Assembly (NCBI GenBank): GCA_964019155.1 | Contig: OZ025243.1 | Coordinates: 28,693,871 to 28,757,870, forward strand | Length of the DNA stretch: 64,000 bases | Direction of reading: 5' to 3' | Source of the DNA: Osedax fenrisi | Taxonomy: Eukaryota > Annelida > Polychaeta > Sabellida > Siboglinidae | Part shown: one piece after another, positions 47,749-59,062 of the stretch | Layout of the letters: each line of letters begins with the position of its first letter | How positions within the stretch are numbered: the stretch's first letter is position 1 | The notes under the pieces: generated by a model | Database searches by the model: none | What the model was told of the DNA's origin: nothing | The model's input: only the letters and a program-made list of their open reading frames with translations | Made by a program: the position numbers and the translations under genes

Positions 47749-48406
47749 CTGTATAACAATTCGTATAATATAATATGTATTCAGATTAATATGTATATAA
47801 TATAATATGTATTCCCTATATATATTATAATGTATATACTATAATAGTTATTCCTTAGATAATATATATTATTACATTATTATAATTACGTATATTTTAC
47901 GAATATTGGCAATATACCTATATATGCAATTATTCTTGTATTATTTGTATAATATTATAAGAGTATAGATTAATGTAAGAAATATGATATATATTAACAA
48001 TTAAATTATAAATTGTATATTCTAATATGTTATAATAATTAACTAAATACAAATTTAATATTTTATATAATTGTATAAACTACATTGAAATCTTGAAGTA
48101 TTACATTATACTTAGGAGAACAATAGTTCTTCTTAAGCTTATATAAATATAGGTATTTACTTATTTGGCTATTCTATAATACATCATATAATATTTTATT
48201 GATTACTTTAATTTGTAAAAATAACAATAGCATAAATAAATGGAAAAAAATATTATTCATGCATGTGTATACATAAAAAATGAATATAGTCATTCACTCA
48301 TGACGCATGAGTCATGAGTCATAAGTAATTGACCAACTTGATTATTATTATTTGTATCTATCATTATTTTCACTTTCATTATTTGACACATCACTATCAC
48401 ACAATG

Positions 48407-48450
<44 letters not shown>

Positions 48451-48509
48451 TAGAATATGTGTATTTATGCTGGATTGGATGAGAGGATCACGTTTAGACT
48501 GATTATAAC

Positions 48510-48625
48510 CGAAGTGCAGACTCCATGACATGTTCTATATCTCTTTTGAAATCCATCACCGCATTCTGCGGTACACGCATCCCAGTTGCTCCAATCTCCC
48601 CATTTAGTGTTGTCTTGGTCCGATT
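48510..48625 (-). CDS. P1 exon 9: TSP1 domain core
   Basis: A 116-nt exon, phase 1 in and phase 0 out. The acceptor is ataatcag and the donor is TCG|GTTATA. It reads SDQDNTKWGDWSNWDACTAE, then CGDGFQKRYRTCHGVCTS. This is the thrombospondin type-1 signature: W-x2-W-x2-W, C-x3-C-G-x-G, then alternating basic residues and R-x-C. The tryptophan-arginine ladder is complete. In animals such domains bind glycosaminoglycans or protein partners outside the cell. The phase-1 start is supplied by the preceding GFP-containing exon. Confidence 0.85.
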
Positions 48626-48659
48626 CTGATTATGTTAAATAAAATAAAATAATACAAAA

Positions 48660-49512
48660 CTACGTAATAATTAGTCATCGGCTCATAAGTTTTAATACGG
48701 TGCTAGCTAATGCTTTCAATTTTAACAATATGGTATTATTTTATAATAATTAATTAATATAACCCTGATTACTCAGGAATAAATATATATAAATATATAT
48801 TTCAAATTATATAGAAATAAATGTAAACTCTTCTAGCATACATTTAAATAATAAATGATATTGTATTTTTAATTTGTTTTATTATTTATAAATTATATCT
48901 AAGTATACGATAATTATATCTATATAGTGTACAATATATATTACCATTTTTAATATAAATAGTATATATTATTTTCCTATATTATTGTGAATGAAATATA
49001 ATAGATTAAAAAGTAAAATACAATATCATTAAATAAACCATTACATTGTGATAATATTTTGATGACAGAAACTCAATATTAACATATGTATAGGTGGTAT
49101 ATTATCTCTGTTATTACACAATCATTATCATTATTAAATTGAGATCGATATATTATGGCAATAGTATCGACAGGTATTCATTAGAAATTGTAATAACTTT
49201 TGATTAATTATAGTTATGTTGTATATATCATAACATATATTGATATTATAATTTAAACTACTTAATATGAAATATAGTATTTAACCTATATTATTATACT
49301 ACTACTACTACTACTATCATACTACTACAAAATTAATATTGGTATTATTGCAAACGATTATTAATATTATTATTATTGTTGTTGTAATTTGAATACCATT
49401 ACTAATAACACTTTCAATAATATGTATTTCATATGTTAATAATATATAAAATACAGTAATATAATATTATGGAAGTGTAAATATATATATATACTACATT
49501 TTTATATCTAAC
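48660..49512. other. AT-rich P1 intron
   Basis: I see only short (TAC)n and (TTA)n runs near 49,303-49,390. Confidence 0.5.
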
Positions 49513-49606
49513 TTTTAGGATCAGCCAATTTTTTGTTACGGGTAAATCTGTGTTTTATTGTAGGCATTCGAGTGTTGGGGAATCCTCTTAGTTCACATTC
49601 TTTGCT
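49513..49606 (-). CDS. P1 exon 8: short module X3
   Basis: A 94-nt exon, phase 0 in and phase 1 out. The acceptor is taacattag and the donor is AAAA|GTTAGA. It reads SKECELRGFPNTRMPTIKHR, then FTRNKKLADPK. The CxLRGFPN piece recalls GFPD and GFPR in the X modules at 57.3 and 51.7 kb, but the rest is short and basic. It acts as the linker to TSP1. It is the only phase-compatible bridge I found between exons 7 and 9. Confidence 0.6.
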
Positions 49607-49660
49607 CTAATGTTATTTAATATTTGTTGTAAATGTGTGCAGTTGTAGTAAGCTTAATTA

Positions 49661-49697
<37 letters not shown>

Positions 49698-49733
49698 TAT
49701 ATATGTATGTATATTTATATTATTAATGCTAAC

Positions 49734-49841
49734 GTTGTAATTCCATTTTGAACAAAATTCACATTCTCCTTTGTTATTGATATAATAGTCAGGTTTGCAA
49801 GTACAGGTGTGATCGGACAAGAATACGCCTCTTTCTTTAAT
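49734..49841 (-). CDS. P1 exon 7: second half of cysteine module Z3
   Basis: A 108-nt exon of 36 codons, phase 0 in and out. The acceptor is atattccag and the donor is AAC|GTTAGC. It reads IKERGVFLSDHTCTCKPDYY, then INNKGECEFCSKWNYN. Same length, phases and spacing as P2 exon 7. With exon 6 it forms one cysteine module resembling the ends of EGF-like or trypsin-inhibitor-like domains (CxCxPxY, then GEC), an inference only. Confidence 0.75.
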
Positions 49842-49864
49842 CTGGAATATATTGATAACATGAC

Positions 49865-49910
<46 letters not shown>

Positions 49911-50101
49911 ATATATATATATATTCAATATATTGCCTATATGTATATATGTATTTATTGCGGTCAACCGAATTATCAACCTAAACTACCAGCGAATATA
50001 TAATTAAAATAATTATCTAAAGTACAATATATATATATATATATATTCCTAATAGTAAACTCATGATGCGTACTTGTCACGCGCACTACGCCGGCACATA
50101 C

Positions 50102-50237
50102 CTGACAGGTTTGATTGACAGCGCAGGTTCTCTGGTACCGACAAGCGTTAGGACATATGTCGTTGATGCGTACGATGTCCGCTTCTCTATTGTCTCGTCG
50201 CATCGAACATACGAACAATAGCATTCCGATCACGTAC
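50102..50237 (-). CDS. P1 exon 6: first half of cysteine module Z3
   Basis: A 136-nt exon, one base then 45 codons (phase 2 in, 0 out). The acceptor is cctgcgtag and the donor is a perfect CAG|GTATGT. It reads YVIGMLLFVCSMRRD, then INDICPNACRYQRTCAVNQT and CQ. Identical length and phases to P2 exon 6. The frame is also open upstream of the acceptor, but without an ATG, which argues for an internal exon. The sequon NQT supports an extracellular position. Confidence 0.75.
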
Positions 50238-50571
50238 CTACGCAGGCGTGTACGTGTGTTATTTCGTGTGACCGCGAAACTCGGTGTGCAATGTGAAATT
50301 AATAATATCAATACATTTAAATAGTATATGTATATATGTTGAGTTATATTCAATTACTTTAATTATATTTTATATATATCATAATAATGTATTCTTTTTT
50401 ATATTTATTTTCCCATTTGTGTACATTAAATATTATAGCACTTATTTATATTTATTAATATAACAATTCTCTTTATGTTAATAAATTATTAGGAATTATA
50501 TACATATCAACAATGAAATAATACAATGGATCAATGAATCACCCTATACTATACTGCATCACGTGACTAAC

Positions 50572-50692
50572 TCTTCGGAAGTGACGTCGATGTAGTCTCC
50601 CTCTGGTGTGTATTTCTTGATATCGCCGACGTTGAAGTTATGCATGACGGCTAGATCGGCGTACAGCCTCTGCAGCTTCTCGTACAGCGTAC
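50572..50692 (-). CDS. P1 exon 5: module Y2
   Basis: A 121-nt exon, phase 1 in and phase 2 out. The acceptor is taccctcag and the donor is GAAGA|GTTAGT. It reads TLYEKLQRLYADLAVMHNFN, then YTPEGDYIDVTSEE. Matches P2 exon 5 at L-x3-L-x2-[LM]Y, HN and SxEE. It is likely a short helix followed by an acidic loop. If the donor were ignored, a stop would follow four codons later at 50,559. The shared donor position in P2 favours splicing. Confidence 0.75.
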
Positions 50693-50707
50693 CTGAGGGT
50701 ATACGTG

Positions 50708-50800
50708 TCACGTGTCGTTACGTCGTAGAGGTGTTACGTCACGAGGTATTACGTCACGTGGTCTTAAGTCACTATGTGTTAAGTCACGTGTTGTTACGTC
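50708..50800. repeat. 15-bp degenerate minisatellite
   Basis: Six loose copies of gtgttacgtcacgtg immediately upstream (transcript sense) of P1 exon 5. They are rich in TCACGTG and TTACGTCA words. Confidence 0.8.
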
Positions 50801-50940
50801 ACGGTGTGGATTTCGTTAAGATACGAGTATCACGTGACCACTATACACAGCAGAGAAGTTAAGTCATGCACGACAACAATCTCGTATATATATAATAATC
50901 ACTGATAATATCATCAGACCATGACCGATTACTCTGCGGT

Positions 50941-51500
50941 CTCTAACACGTCTCTAACACGTCTCTAACACGTCTCTAACACGTCTCTAACACGTCTCTA
51001 ACACGTCTCTAACACTTCTATAACACGTCTCTAACACGTCTCTAACACGTCTCTAACACGTCTCTAACACGTCTCTAACACGTCTATAACACGTCTCTAA
51101 CACGTCTCTAACACGTCTCTAACACGTCTCTAACACGTCTCTAACACGTCTCTAACACGTCTCTAACACGTCTCTAACACGTCTCTAACACGTATCTAAC
51201 ACGTCTCTAACACGTCTCTAACACGTCTCTAACACGTCTCTAACACTTCTATAACACGTCTCTAACACGTCTATAACACGTCTCTAACACGTCTCTAACA
51301 CGTCTCTAACACGTCTATAACACGTCTCTAACACGTCTCTAACACGTCTCTAACACGTCTCTAACACGTCTCTAACACGTCTCTAACACGTCTCTAACAC
51401 GTCTCTAACACGTCTCTAACACGTCTCTAACTCGTCTCTAACACGTCTCTAACACGTCTCTAACACGTCTCTAACTCGTCTCTAACACGTCTCTAACACG
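50941..51500. repeat. 11-bp minisatellite, about 51 copies
   Basis: Unit ctctaacacgt on the plus strand, nearly uniform, with rare variants (ctataacacgt, ctctaacactt, ctctaactcgt). It fills most of the P1 intron between exons 4 and 5. On the transcribed strand each unit reads acgtgttagag, so it repeats the GTTAGA donor-like word. Confidence 0.97.
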
Positions 51501-51645
51501 TGTACAAATGTATACTTATAAAGCGTACTATTGTGATGATTTTCATATTTTCAGTCGATTACGCATTTATTTTATATATCAAAGTATAATAGTTTACTAA
51601 ATCTATTTACTATATATATACAGTCTATTATATAATCGCACTAAC

Positions 51646-51834
51646 CATGATTGTGTTGGAAGGCGTGTCGGTATGTGTTCAGCGACACCATGTGACGTAG
51701 GTACCTGAGCAGGGTAACGTCTCGCTGCGATACGATGTCGTCGTATGTGTAGTTACGCGGGAAACCTTTGTGAAGGTCAGCTCTGTAACCCTTGACCAGT
51801 GTCCACGGGTTGGACGGCATCTTCATCGGCATCA
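51646..51834 (-). CDS. P1 exon 4: module X2
   Basis: A 189-nt exon, phase 1 in and out. The acceptor is cctgctcag and the donor is CATG|GTTAGT. It reads MPMKMPSNPWTLVKGYRADL, then HKGFPRNYTYDDIVSQRDVT and a Leu/His/Tyr-rich end. Same length and phases as P2 exon 4 with shared NPW, GY and KGF. NYT is a possible glycosylation site. No known domain recognised. Confidence 0.8.
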
Positions 51835-52369
51835 CTGAGCAGGTGTGGCGGGGGGGGTTAGTATTCGTATAGTGACGTTACAATCTTTAAAGTAATTTAA
51901 AGGGGTTAATTAAAGGGGTTGATTAACCAAAATATAAAATATTTTTTTTTTAAAGTATTTTTAAATGGGTGTATTTCTTTTGATACACTTCTTATTGAAT
52001 AATATCAAGTAATATATAGTAAAACATTAAGATGGCAAGGAAAATATACAGAATAATTTCTGTTAGTTAAATATAATAGTTTAAGTAATAATTTAATATT
52101 ACCTACATATTGACTTTTAGCGCTAAAGATTTAGAGCCCTTTAGAATAAATGCCCCACCAATTGTAAAGTTATAACTTATACTAATTAGTATTAAGAAAC
52201 ATATATAAAAAGATAAATATCTTATAATGATTATTGGAGTCGTCATATTATCGATTTAAACTATAGTATTATTAAGTAATAACTATATTACTTTTAATAT
52301 CTTAATTTGTCATCCAATATAAAAAATATATAGAGCAACTTATAAGGTGTATATAGAGACAACTTAAAG

Positions 52370-52407
<38 letters not shown>

Positions 52408-53200
52408 GTATATATTATAAAGTATGTATAATAATGTTAATAAAATAGTAACTATATAAAATATATACATATGCGTATGTTTGTGTATATATATATATAT
52501 ATATATATATTAATACGGAGTAGGAAAATACTGATATTTAAATTCGATGTATTCAATACAGGTAGTTACTACATGTTTGTATACACATATAAATATGATT
52601 TAAAATAGTCGGGCCATTATCATATTATATATTTAATATATGAAATATAGAATAATATAATTATGCACCTAATATATGTATATATATATAAATATTCGTA
52701 GCATATTTATAGGTATACCTATAATGTATTTACATCTAATTTATAGTTTCGATGTGACGGTCATCCATTAATATAATAGAGTGTACGGTGTACACTGTAC
52801 GCGTTAAGCCGTATAGTAGAGAATGTTTTTGTATATAATATAATAGGTCAGTTTATATAAATTTCATATATTAAGATAGAAAGCAAAGATAGAAAGCAAA
52901 ATACGAAGAAAAAAAGTAGATCCATGCATTAGTTATAGAGCACTTTTTCCTAGAAAATTAGTATGGGATAGATACTCATTTTAACATGGGGTTAATAGGA
53001 AGTAATTTAAATTGTGTATTAATCAGTTTGAATACATCATATAAAAAAACACATATATTATCTTAAAATAATATCAATTATTGTATGTCGATAAAAATGT
53101 TAAAATATTTCCTGCATTATTGTGCAAATTCCTAGAAATATTTGTCCATTATATATTCATAAATATATATATATAATGATATTATTCTATTGATAGTAAC
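51835..53200. other. P1 intron, AT-rich
   Basis: TA arrays at 52,375-52,400 and 52,485-52,510 are present. I see nothing else. Confidence 0.5.
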
Positions 53201-53435
53201 GTTTTTCCGGCGTCCTATCCACGCTGTACCTATTCACGCAGATCTTCAGCAGAGGTAACCACTTATGATCCACGTCCGAACAATAGCATTGTCTGTCCGA
53301 GTTATGTAGGCCGGAGTCCAGCACCACGCACGTGAAATTCTGCCGGTTAACTCGGAACTGTGCGCATGTGTTAGCGGAAGTGGAGTCGCACACGTGCGGG
53401 CAGTAGGCTGGTCGGTGCGGGTACCACGCGGTGTC
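53201..53435 (-). CDS. P1 exon 3: cysteine module Z2
   Basis: A 235-nt exon, phase 0 in and phase 1 out. The acceptor is ctaattacag and the tentative donor is AAAC|GTTACT. It reads DTAWYPHRPAYCPHVCDSTS, then NTCAQFRVNRQNFTCVVLDS, DRQCYCSDV and LLKICVNR. It matches P2 exon 3 along its length. Seven cysteines and an NFT sequon point to an extracellular domain. The donor was chosen for phase. A stronger-looking AG|GTACAG after ICVNR would put the next exon out of frame. Confidence 0.75.
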
Positions 53436-53517
53436 CTGTAATTAGGTCACTAGGTGTAATATATGTGTATATATATGTTTACATATATGTTTACATAATA
53501 TAATATATAGTTAATAA

Positions 53518-53676
53518 TAATATATAGTTTATTAGGTAAACAAAAAAATGTATAAACAAAAATATGGAAGAAAAAATAGATATGAATTGATACCCAAATC
53601 GACATGGTACAAAAATTAACATTGGGTTTACATTTAATAACAAAACGCCTTGGTTTATGCATGCCGAACTATATAT
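53518..53676. repeat. 160-bp repeat shared with 17.6 kb, copy 2
   Basis: Matches 17,566-17,727 in the same orientation, from gtttattaggtaaac to gcatgccgaac. It starts about 80 bp upstream (transcript sense) of P1 exon 3. Confidence 0.8.
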
Positions 53677-54056
53677 ATATGTATGTTTTAATAATATACG
53701 GATATGTGATGTAAATGATAATAATTTTTTGATAAGTTTTAGTAGTGATTTAAAAACATTACCATTTGTAGTAAATAGTATATGAGATGCTAATGTATGC
53801 AATAGTTATGTGACCTACAGAATTAGTGCACACCGTATGTTTCGCATATTATTAGTGTAATTATGAGTACATTTTGATGGGATTTGTAGAAGTTAAGAAC
53901 TGTTAAAACGGAGAAAGGTAGAGACAGCGCGAGAGAGAAGGCTCTAGAAATATAGGGTGACGAGAGAGATATATATAAATAGACGATAAAGATATAGGTA
54001 GGGTGGGGATAAGGTATAGGATAAGTATATATTTACTTTATAAATAAAATAAAAGT

Positions 54057-54107
<51 letters not shown>

Positions 54108-55563
54108 TTATGTAAATATATGATTATATCATATAGAATACACAGAAATTATCACTAAACATATAATCATAAATAAATAACATAGTTCATATGTTTAACA
54201 TTATAATGAGATGGTTGGTAATAAGGATCATTATAACTCTAGTTATAAGTTGGTGCGCAATGCTCATTTATAATCAAATAAATAATAAATTATTCTGAGG
54301 GTATAATTGTGAAAGCAGTATACGTATACATATACGAAGTTAATAGGGAAGACAAGAGTAATATACGTATATAGTACGTACGTACTAATACTATTAGTGG
54401 GAACACGTACAGTGTACGTATGTAAGTATACGTTAAGGGTGGGCTATTTCTTAAAAATTGTATACAAATCAGTACATTAGATAACATATGGTGATACAAG
54501 AAAACGTGTTTTTTTTTTAATTAATATTTAGACGTCCCAACGTTTTTAAGGGGATTCGCGGCTTTTTATACAATGTATTAAGATATATTAATGTAGTTTT
54601 AAAATGTTTCAGCACTTAGGGTTTTGATTAGATTTACATTCTGTAAATTTCATATTGTTAAACAATATAATTTAATATAAGTTACTTATTAAAAAAAATG
54701 TGTTCACTAAAAACCGGAGATATTTTGAGATAAAATATGATGCTAAATTAAATTATTTTTTTTGTAATTGTTTTAATTTTTATATGTTATACTGTTTGTA
54801 ATGAATATCTTTTAAATAAAATATATTGTACTAATAATAATAAAGATACTGTGAAGATGTCATCAAGTTTTGATAATTATTGAGAGGGCAGCAACATTTC
54901 TAAGATTCAAAATAAATTAAAATCAATATTCTGAGTAAATCGAATATAAAGTTTGACTACATTTATTTTTAATTTTATGGTAATTAATGTTTATTAGTTG
55001 TATATTTTACTACATTTCCAATATTATATTATATTATATAATACCACACTAATATATCGATGACATTATTCTTATAATATTTATTATAAATTAACAGTAA
55101 CTATACATAATAATCTATATTTATGAATTTTAAAAAGAATATATTTTTTTACCTTAATCAAAGGTCTATATTCTAGTGATACAACTAGCAAAAGTATTCG
55201 GTTAGATTAATTACTTAATCGATGACACGTTGCAATATTAATTAATATAACCCTTATGGAACGAAAACTATTACTGAATTTTGTATCTAAATCCTTTTTT
55301 AATTTGTAATGTATAAATATTTATGTATATATATATATCTAAATCCATATTTATAATTTTTATAATATATAACGAATATATTTTAATATATATTCATATT
55401 AGTAATTTCATTTATTTATTATAATAGTAAATATATTGATATTTGATAATCTTAAAATTAAATGATGTTAATTAATCATATAAATCTGGTAATTTTGTAC
55501 GATTAGTATGTTTAGATCAAATATAAATATATATTAAATATATATTTATATATAAATTTATGT

Positions 55564-55594
<31 letters not shown>

Positions 55595-55595
55595 A

Positions 55596-55661
<66 letters not shown>

Positions 55662-57049
55662 TATGTTTATAGTATTAATGATATATAATATACGATTAAA
55701 GTGTTTATGTGCAATACATATTAAAATAGTCATATACAAATATACATTTTATTTGTTTTTAATTTATAAAAATTAAAAATTAAATTTGGATATATATTGA
55801 ACATTTTTTTTACCACAAAAAACAAAAATATATTCTATAACCAACCATAAGTCAAATAAATGTTTAATATTTATATAATGGTTTTCGGCAATATTAAAAG
55901 TTGTCCAAAATGTTGTATATTTTTTCACAAATATGTATTAAATATTAAGTACAGACTATTTTTAATAATTGTATTGCAATAATACATTTCTTTATATATA
56001 AGTCACTTAAATACAAAAATATTTTTTTTTAATATATTTGTGAAATAAAAAAAAATGAAATTTTGTAAAAAATATTTTTTTTAATATTTTTGACAAAAAA
56101 TACATGACAAAAACAGCAACAAAATATGTTTCTAGTTTTATTATGTTACTCCTTATTAGTATACTTTATATAATAACAATTTTATATTATAATCTTGAAT
56201 ATATCTAAGTACAATTATATTTCCAAACTTTTATTTTTTGTAATGTAAAAATTCCTATACATTACATGTTAATTTTTAAAGGAACGTCGGCTCCCCTAAA
56301 CATATCCCAAATAATCTAAATTGTATTATGTTTTTGTACACATTTTTGTAAAAATCCATTAATAATGTATCGATGTAACCACTCTTAATGTACACGTGTA
56401 CGTCGTTAACATGTACAATGTATATGCTGGCAATATTTAAGTATTAATAGTAAAATAAATGTATGAGGAAATGAGGGATCATTGAAAGGATAAATAATAT
56501 CATCGAGAATAATTAAAGAATATATTTATATATATATGTATATATTCATAATCGTATACGTAATACGTATACATAATCGATGACCCTCTATTGTTAGCTA
56601 TATAATTATAGAGCATTATAGTTTAGTTATATTATATATTGTTGACAAAACTAATTATTTTCTCAAAACCTCACAAATTAATATGCTTATTTTATTTTAA
56701 TAACATATTTTATCGATAGAATATAATTCCACTTGATATAATGTCGACATAATATGTTTTCTTAAACACAACATTAAACTTTTAACAGATTATTAATAAA
56801 CTAATGAACACTATGTTATTCACCATATTAGTTGCAATGTATTTCAATTTGTGTATGATTATATAAATAAATAATAATAGATAATTAAATACTAAACATT
56901 ATCATAATATAATATTATTTGTATAACTATTAAATATAAATAAATACATATATATATATATATATGTATGTTTAATATACCCATATTTAGACATACACTG
57001 TCGTACAGTGTATGTAATGAATATGTGCATAGAATAAAAATAAACTAAC
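53677..57049. other. Long P1 intron, AT-rich
   Basis: TA arrays at 54,063-54,101 and a compound array at 55,567-55,660 are present, with purine-rich patches near 53,900-54,010. No gene is seen. Confidence 0.5.
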
Positions 57050-57211
57050 AATTTTATATTTATCGCAGACGAAATACATGAAAGCATTTCGTAATTCTTC
57101 TACAGACGATGTATTCTCTTCTCTTTCAAAGACCATACTAAGATCGGATTGCGTCATTTCTCGTGTATTATCGTACATTTGTTTCAACGTGTGAGTTTTC
57201 ATGTTCATTTT
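57050..57211 (-). CDS. P1 exon 2: module Y1
   Basis: A 162-nt exon of 54 codons, phase 0 in and out. The acceptor is tgtattttag and the donor is ATT|GTTAGT. It reads KMNMKTHTLKQMYDNTREMT, then QSDLSMVFEREENTSSVEEL and RNAFMYFVCDKYKI. It pairs with P2 exon 2 and, more loosely, with the Y2 exons (TLKQMY and TLYEKL; SVEEL and TSEEL). Without splicing the frame would continue to a stop at 56,987. Confidence 0.7.
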
Positions 57212-57270
57212 CTAAAATACATAAATTAAATTAATATATTACGTTAACGTATACATTATGATATAAAAAC

Positions 57271-57433
57271 CCCATAGTTAGTATTCCAGATATCGTTCAA
57301 TATTTCGTAGATATGTGTCTCTCTCGGAATCAAAGAATTCAGCGTCGCGTTATCGGGGAATCCATTCCTCCATTGTTGTGATAACCCGCTCGACCAATCA
57401 GGAGGCCACAATTCCTTACATAACGCCTGATTT
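57271..57433 (-). CDS. P1 exon 1 (first recognised): module X1
   Basis: A 163-nt exon, one base then 54 codons (phase 2 in, 0 out). The acceptor is atattacag and the donor is GGG|GTTTTT. It reads NQALCKELWPPDWSSGLSQQ, then WRNGFPDNATLNSLIPRETH and IYEILNDIWNTNYG. It pairs with P2 exon 1: Cys at residue 5, GFPD, SL-x-P and DIWN near the end. NAT is a possible glycosylation site. The incoming phase 2 means further 5' exons exist outside what I could recognise. Confidence 0.75.
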
Positions 57434-58673
57434 CTGTAATATTGAATATCGTATTTTATATCAAGTTACGTTGCATAACTATATGTATAAGTGTGTATAC
57501 ATACATAGATACATTATATTATTGTATACTAATCATTGTATGTATGTGTATATAAATTCATAAATATATAATCTATAATATATAACTTCAATGTAATACT
57601 ATTATTAAATATATTTACTATAATTAAAAATAGTATAATAATATATTTATATCGTACACTATCGTGTCACAGATAATATAATAATTATAGTTTAAAGTTA
57701 CGACGTATTTATAATATGTAAAATATACATAATTAATATTAATTAGTTATAATGATAATAATATAAGTACGTATATGTATGTATGCATATGTGTACTATA
57801 GTATAACGTATGAACTAACATTATCAACAATAGTAGTACAAAACTCATCATGATGTCGAATAGTTATCGGATATGTATAAACACATGTTCGATTATGTGA
57901 TTTATAATAAATATGTGTTCTTAAAAAAATTCAGCCGAATTAAAAATAATAAATAAACAACATTATATCTCTACAATAATAAACAAAGATGATTTAATTT
58001 TTTATAATCAAATTTTAAATATTAAATATCGTATATTCTAAATCATAACAAACGTTATTTGTTATTGTGTATACTATAGTAGTATACGTAATATATAACT
58101 TTAACACATTAAAATACATTTATGTATTTATTATATCAGATAATGTATTTGAGAGAATATAAGTTATATATAGTATACTGCCTAATTATATATACCTAAT
58201 TATTCTATACAAAATGATGATCTAATATTAAAATTGTATATTTTATAATAAATACGAACACCATTTGTTTATATAATATTATAGTTTATATACATATGTT
58301 TATAATAAATAGTTAGATATCCGAGGAGTATATTTAATAATAGGGGTACAACATTACATTTACTTTTGTTTCAAATAATTCATATCGGATTATTTATACA
58401 CGTATATATATATATATTTATAAAAAATATCTATATATTATTATATATGAATGCACTATATAAATATGTATAAATAGTGTTTTATAAGACCATGGGTTCC
58501 CTCTCATGTATATAATTGAAATGGTCACAATTTACCAATTCAATCTAGTTTTAGAAATTAGAGTACTAATCGCATCACAACGCATTTCTTCGGAACCAAT
58601 TCGAGTTCCCATATTGTCATCCAGTTACTGGTATCGTCGTGTGTACTTTGAAGAAAGAGACTACTATCAACGA
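57434..58673. other. Upstream flank of recognised P1
   Basis: AT-rich. A plus-strand open frame at 58,506-58,694 (ending YYQRFCEAKI) runs into repeat R and is not called as a gene. Confidence 0.4.
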
Positions 58674-59062
58674 TTTTGCGAAGCAAAGATATAACACTCC
58701 CTATGAATGCAACGTAAGTTAGTAATACCCGATGCCGCTGCTAGCAGTAGTATCTAATCACTGAAATATATATAGGTTCGGCTCTATTTTTATACAACAA
58801 TGTTTGCATTGCTCTATTAAATTACATGCAATATTAATTAGCTTTTACTCATCAAATATATACTTATAGCAATTAAAACATACATATTATATTTGTTTGT
58901 TATATATTAGTAATGAACACTTAGTTTTCATCATATAAATACTAATTTAAAGCATATTATTTAATATTGTAAGAGTGTATAGTTTTATACGAATTTACAT
59001 TATAAACAACACATAGTTCTTAAAGTAACCCGATATAGGTGGTATTGGGGTATTTTGTATGA
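58674..59062 (+). repeat. Interspersed repeat R, copy 2
   Basis: About 390 bp starting gcgaagcaaagatataacac and ending near ggtattttgtat. It is closely matched by 62,331-62,715 and partly by 4,209-4,375. A tgccgctgctagcagtagta segment near its left end is GC-richer. Confidence 0.85.

Larger units (their letters stand above)
46466..57433 (-). other. Gene P1 (model): TSP1-bearing type I membrane protein
   Basis: Hand-built minus-strand model. Recognised exons in transcript order are 57,433-57,271; 57,211-57,050; 53,435-53,201; 51,834-51,646; 50,692-50,572; 50,237-50,102; 49,841-49,734; 49,606-49,513; 48,625-48,510; and 47,748-47,617. Two tentative tail exons follow. Every junction agrees in phase. 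The product has at least 480 residues: X1-Y1-Z2-X2-Y2-Z3-X3-TSP1-membrane helix. Several N-glycosylation sequons (NAT, NTS, NFT, NYT, NQT) lie in the ectodomain. The N-terminal exons with the signal peptide were not found and may lie beyond 57.4 kb. Likely role: cell-surface adhesion or recognition, by architecture only. Confidence 0.75.

Noticed and set aside
50559..50692. P1 exon 5 as a terminal exon with stop at 50,559
   Set aside because: The P2 counterpart and P1 both have a GTTAG donor at the same GAAGA, and the next exons begin in the required phase 2.
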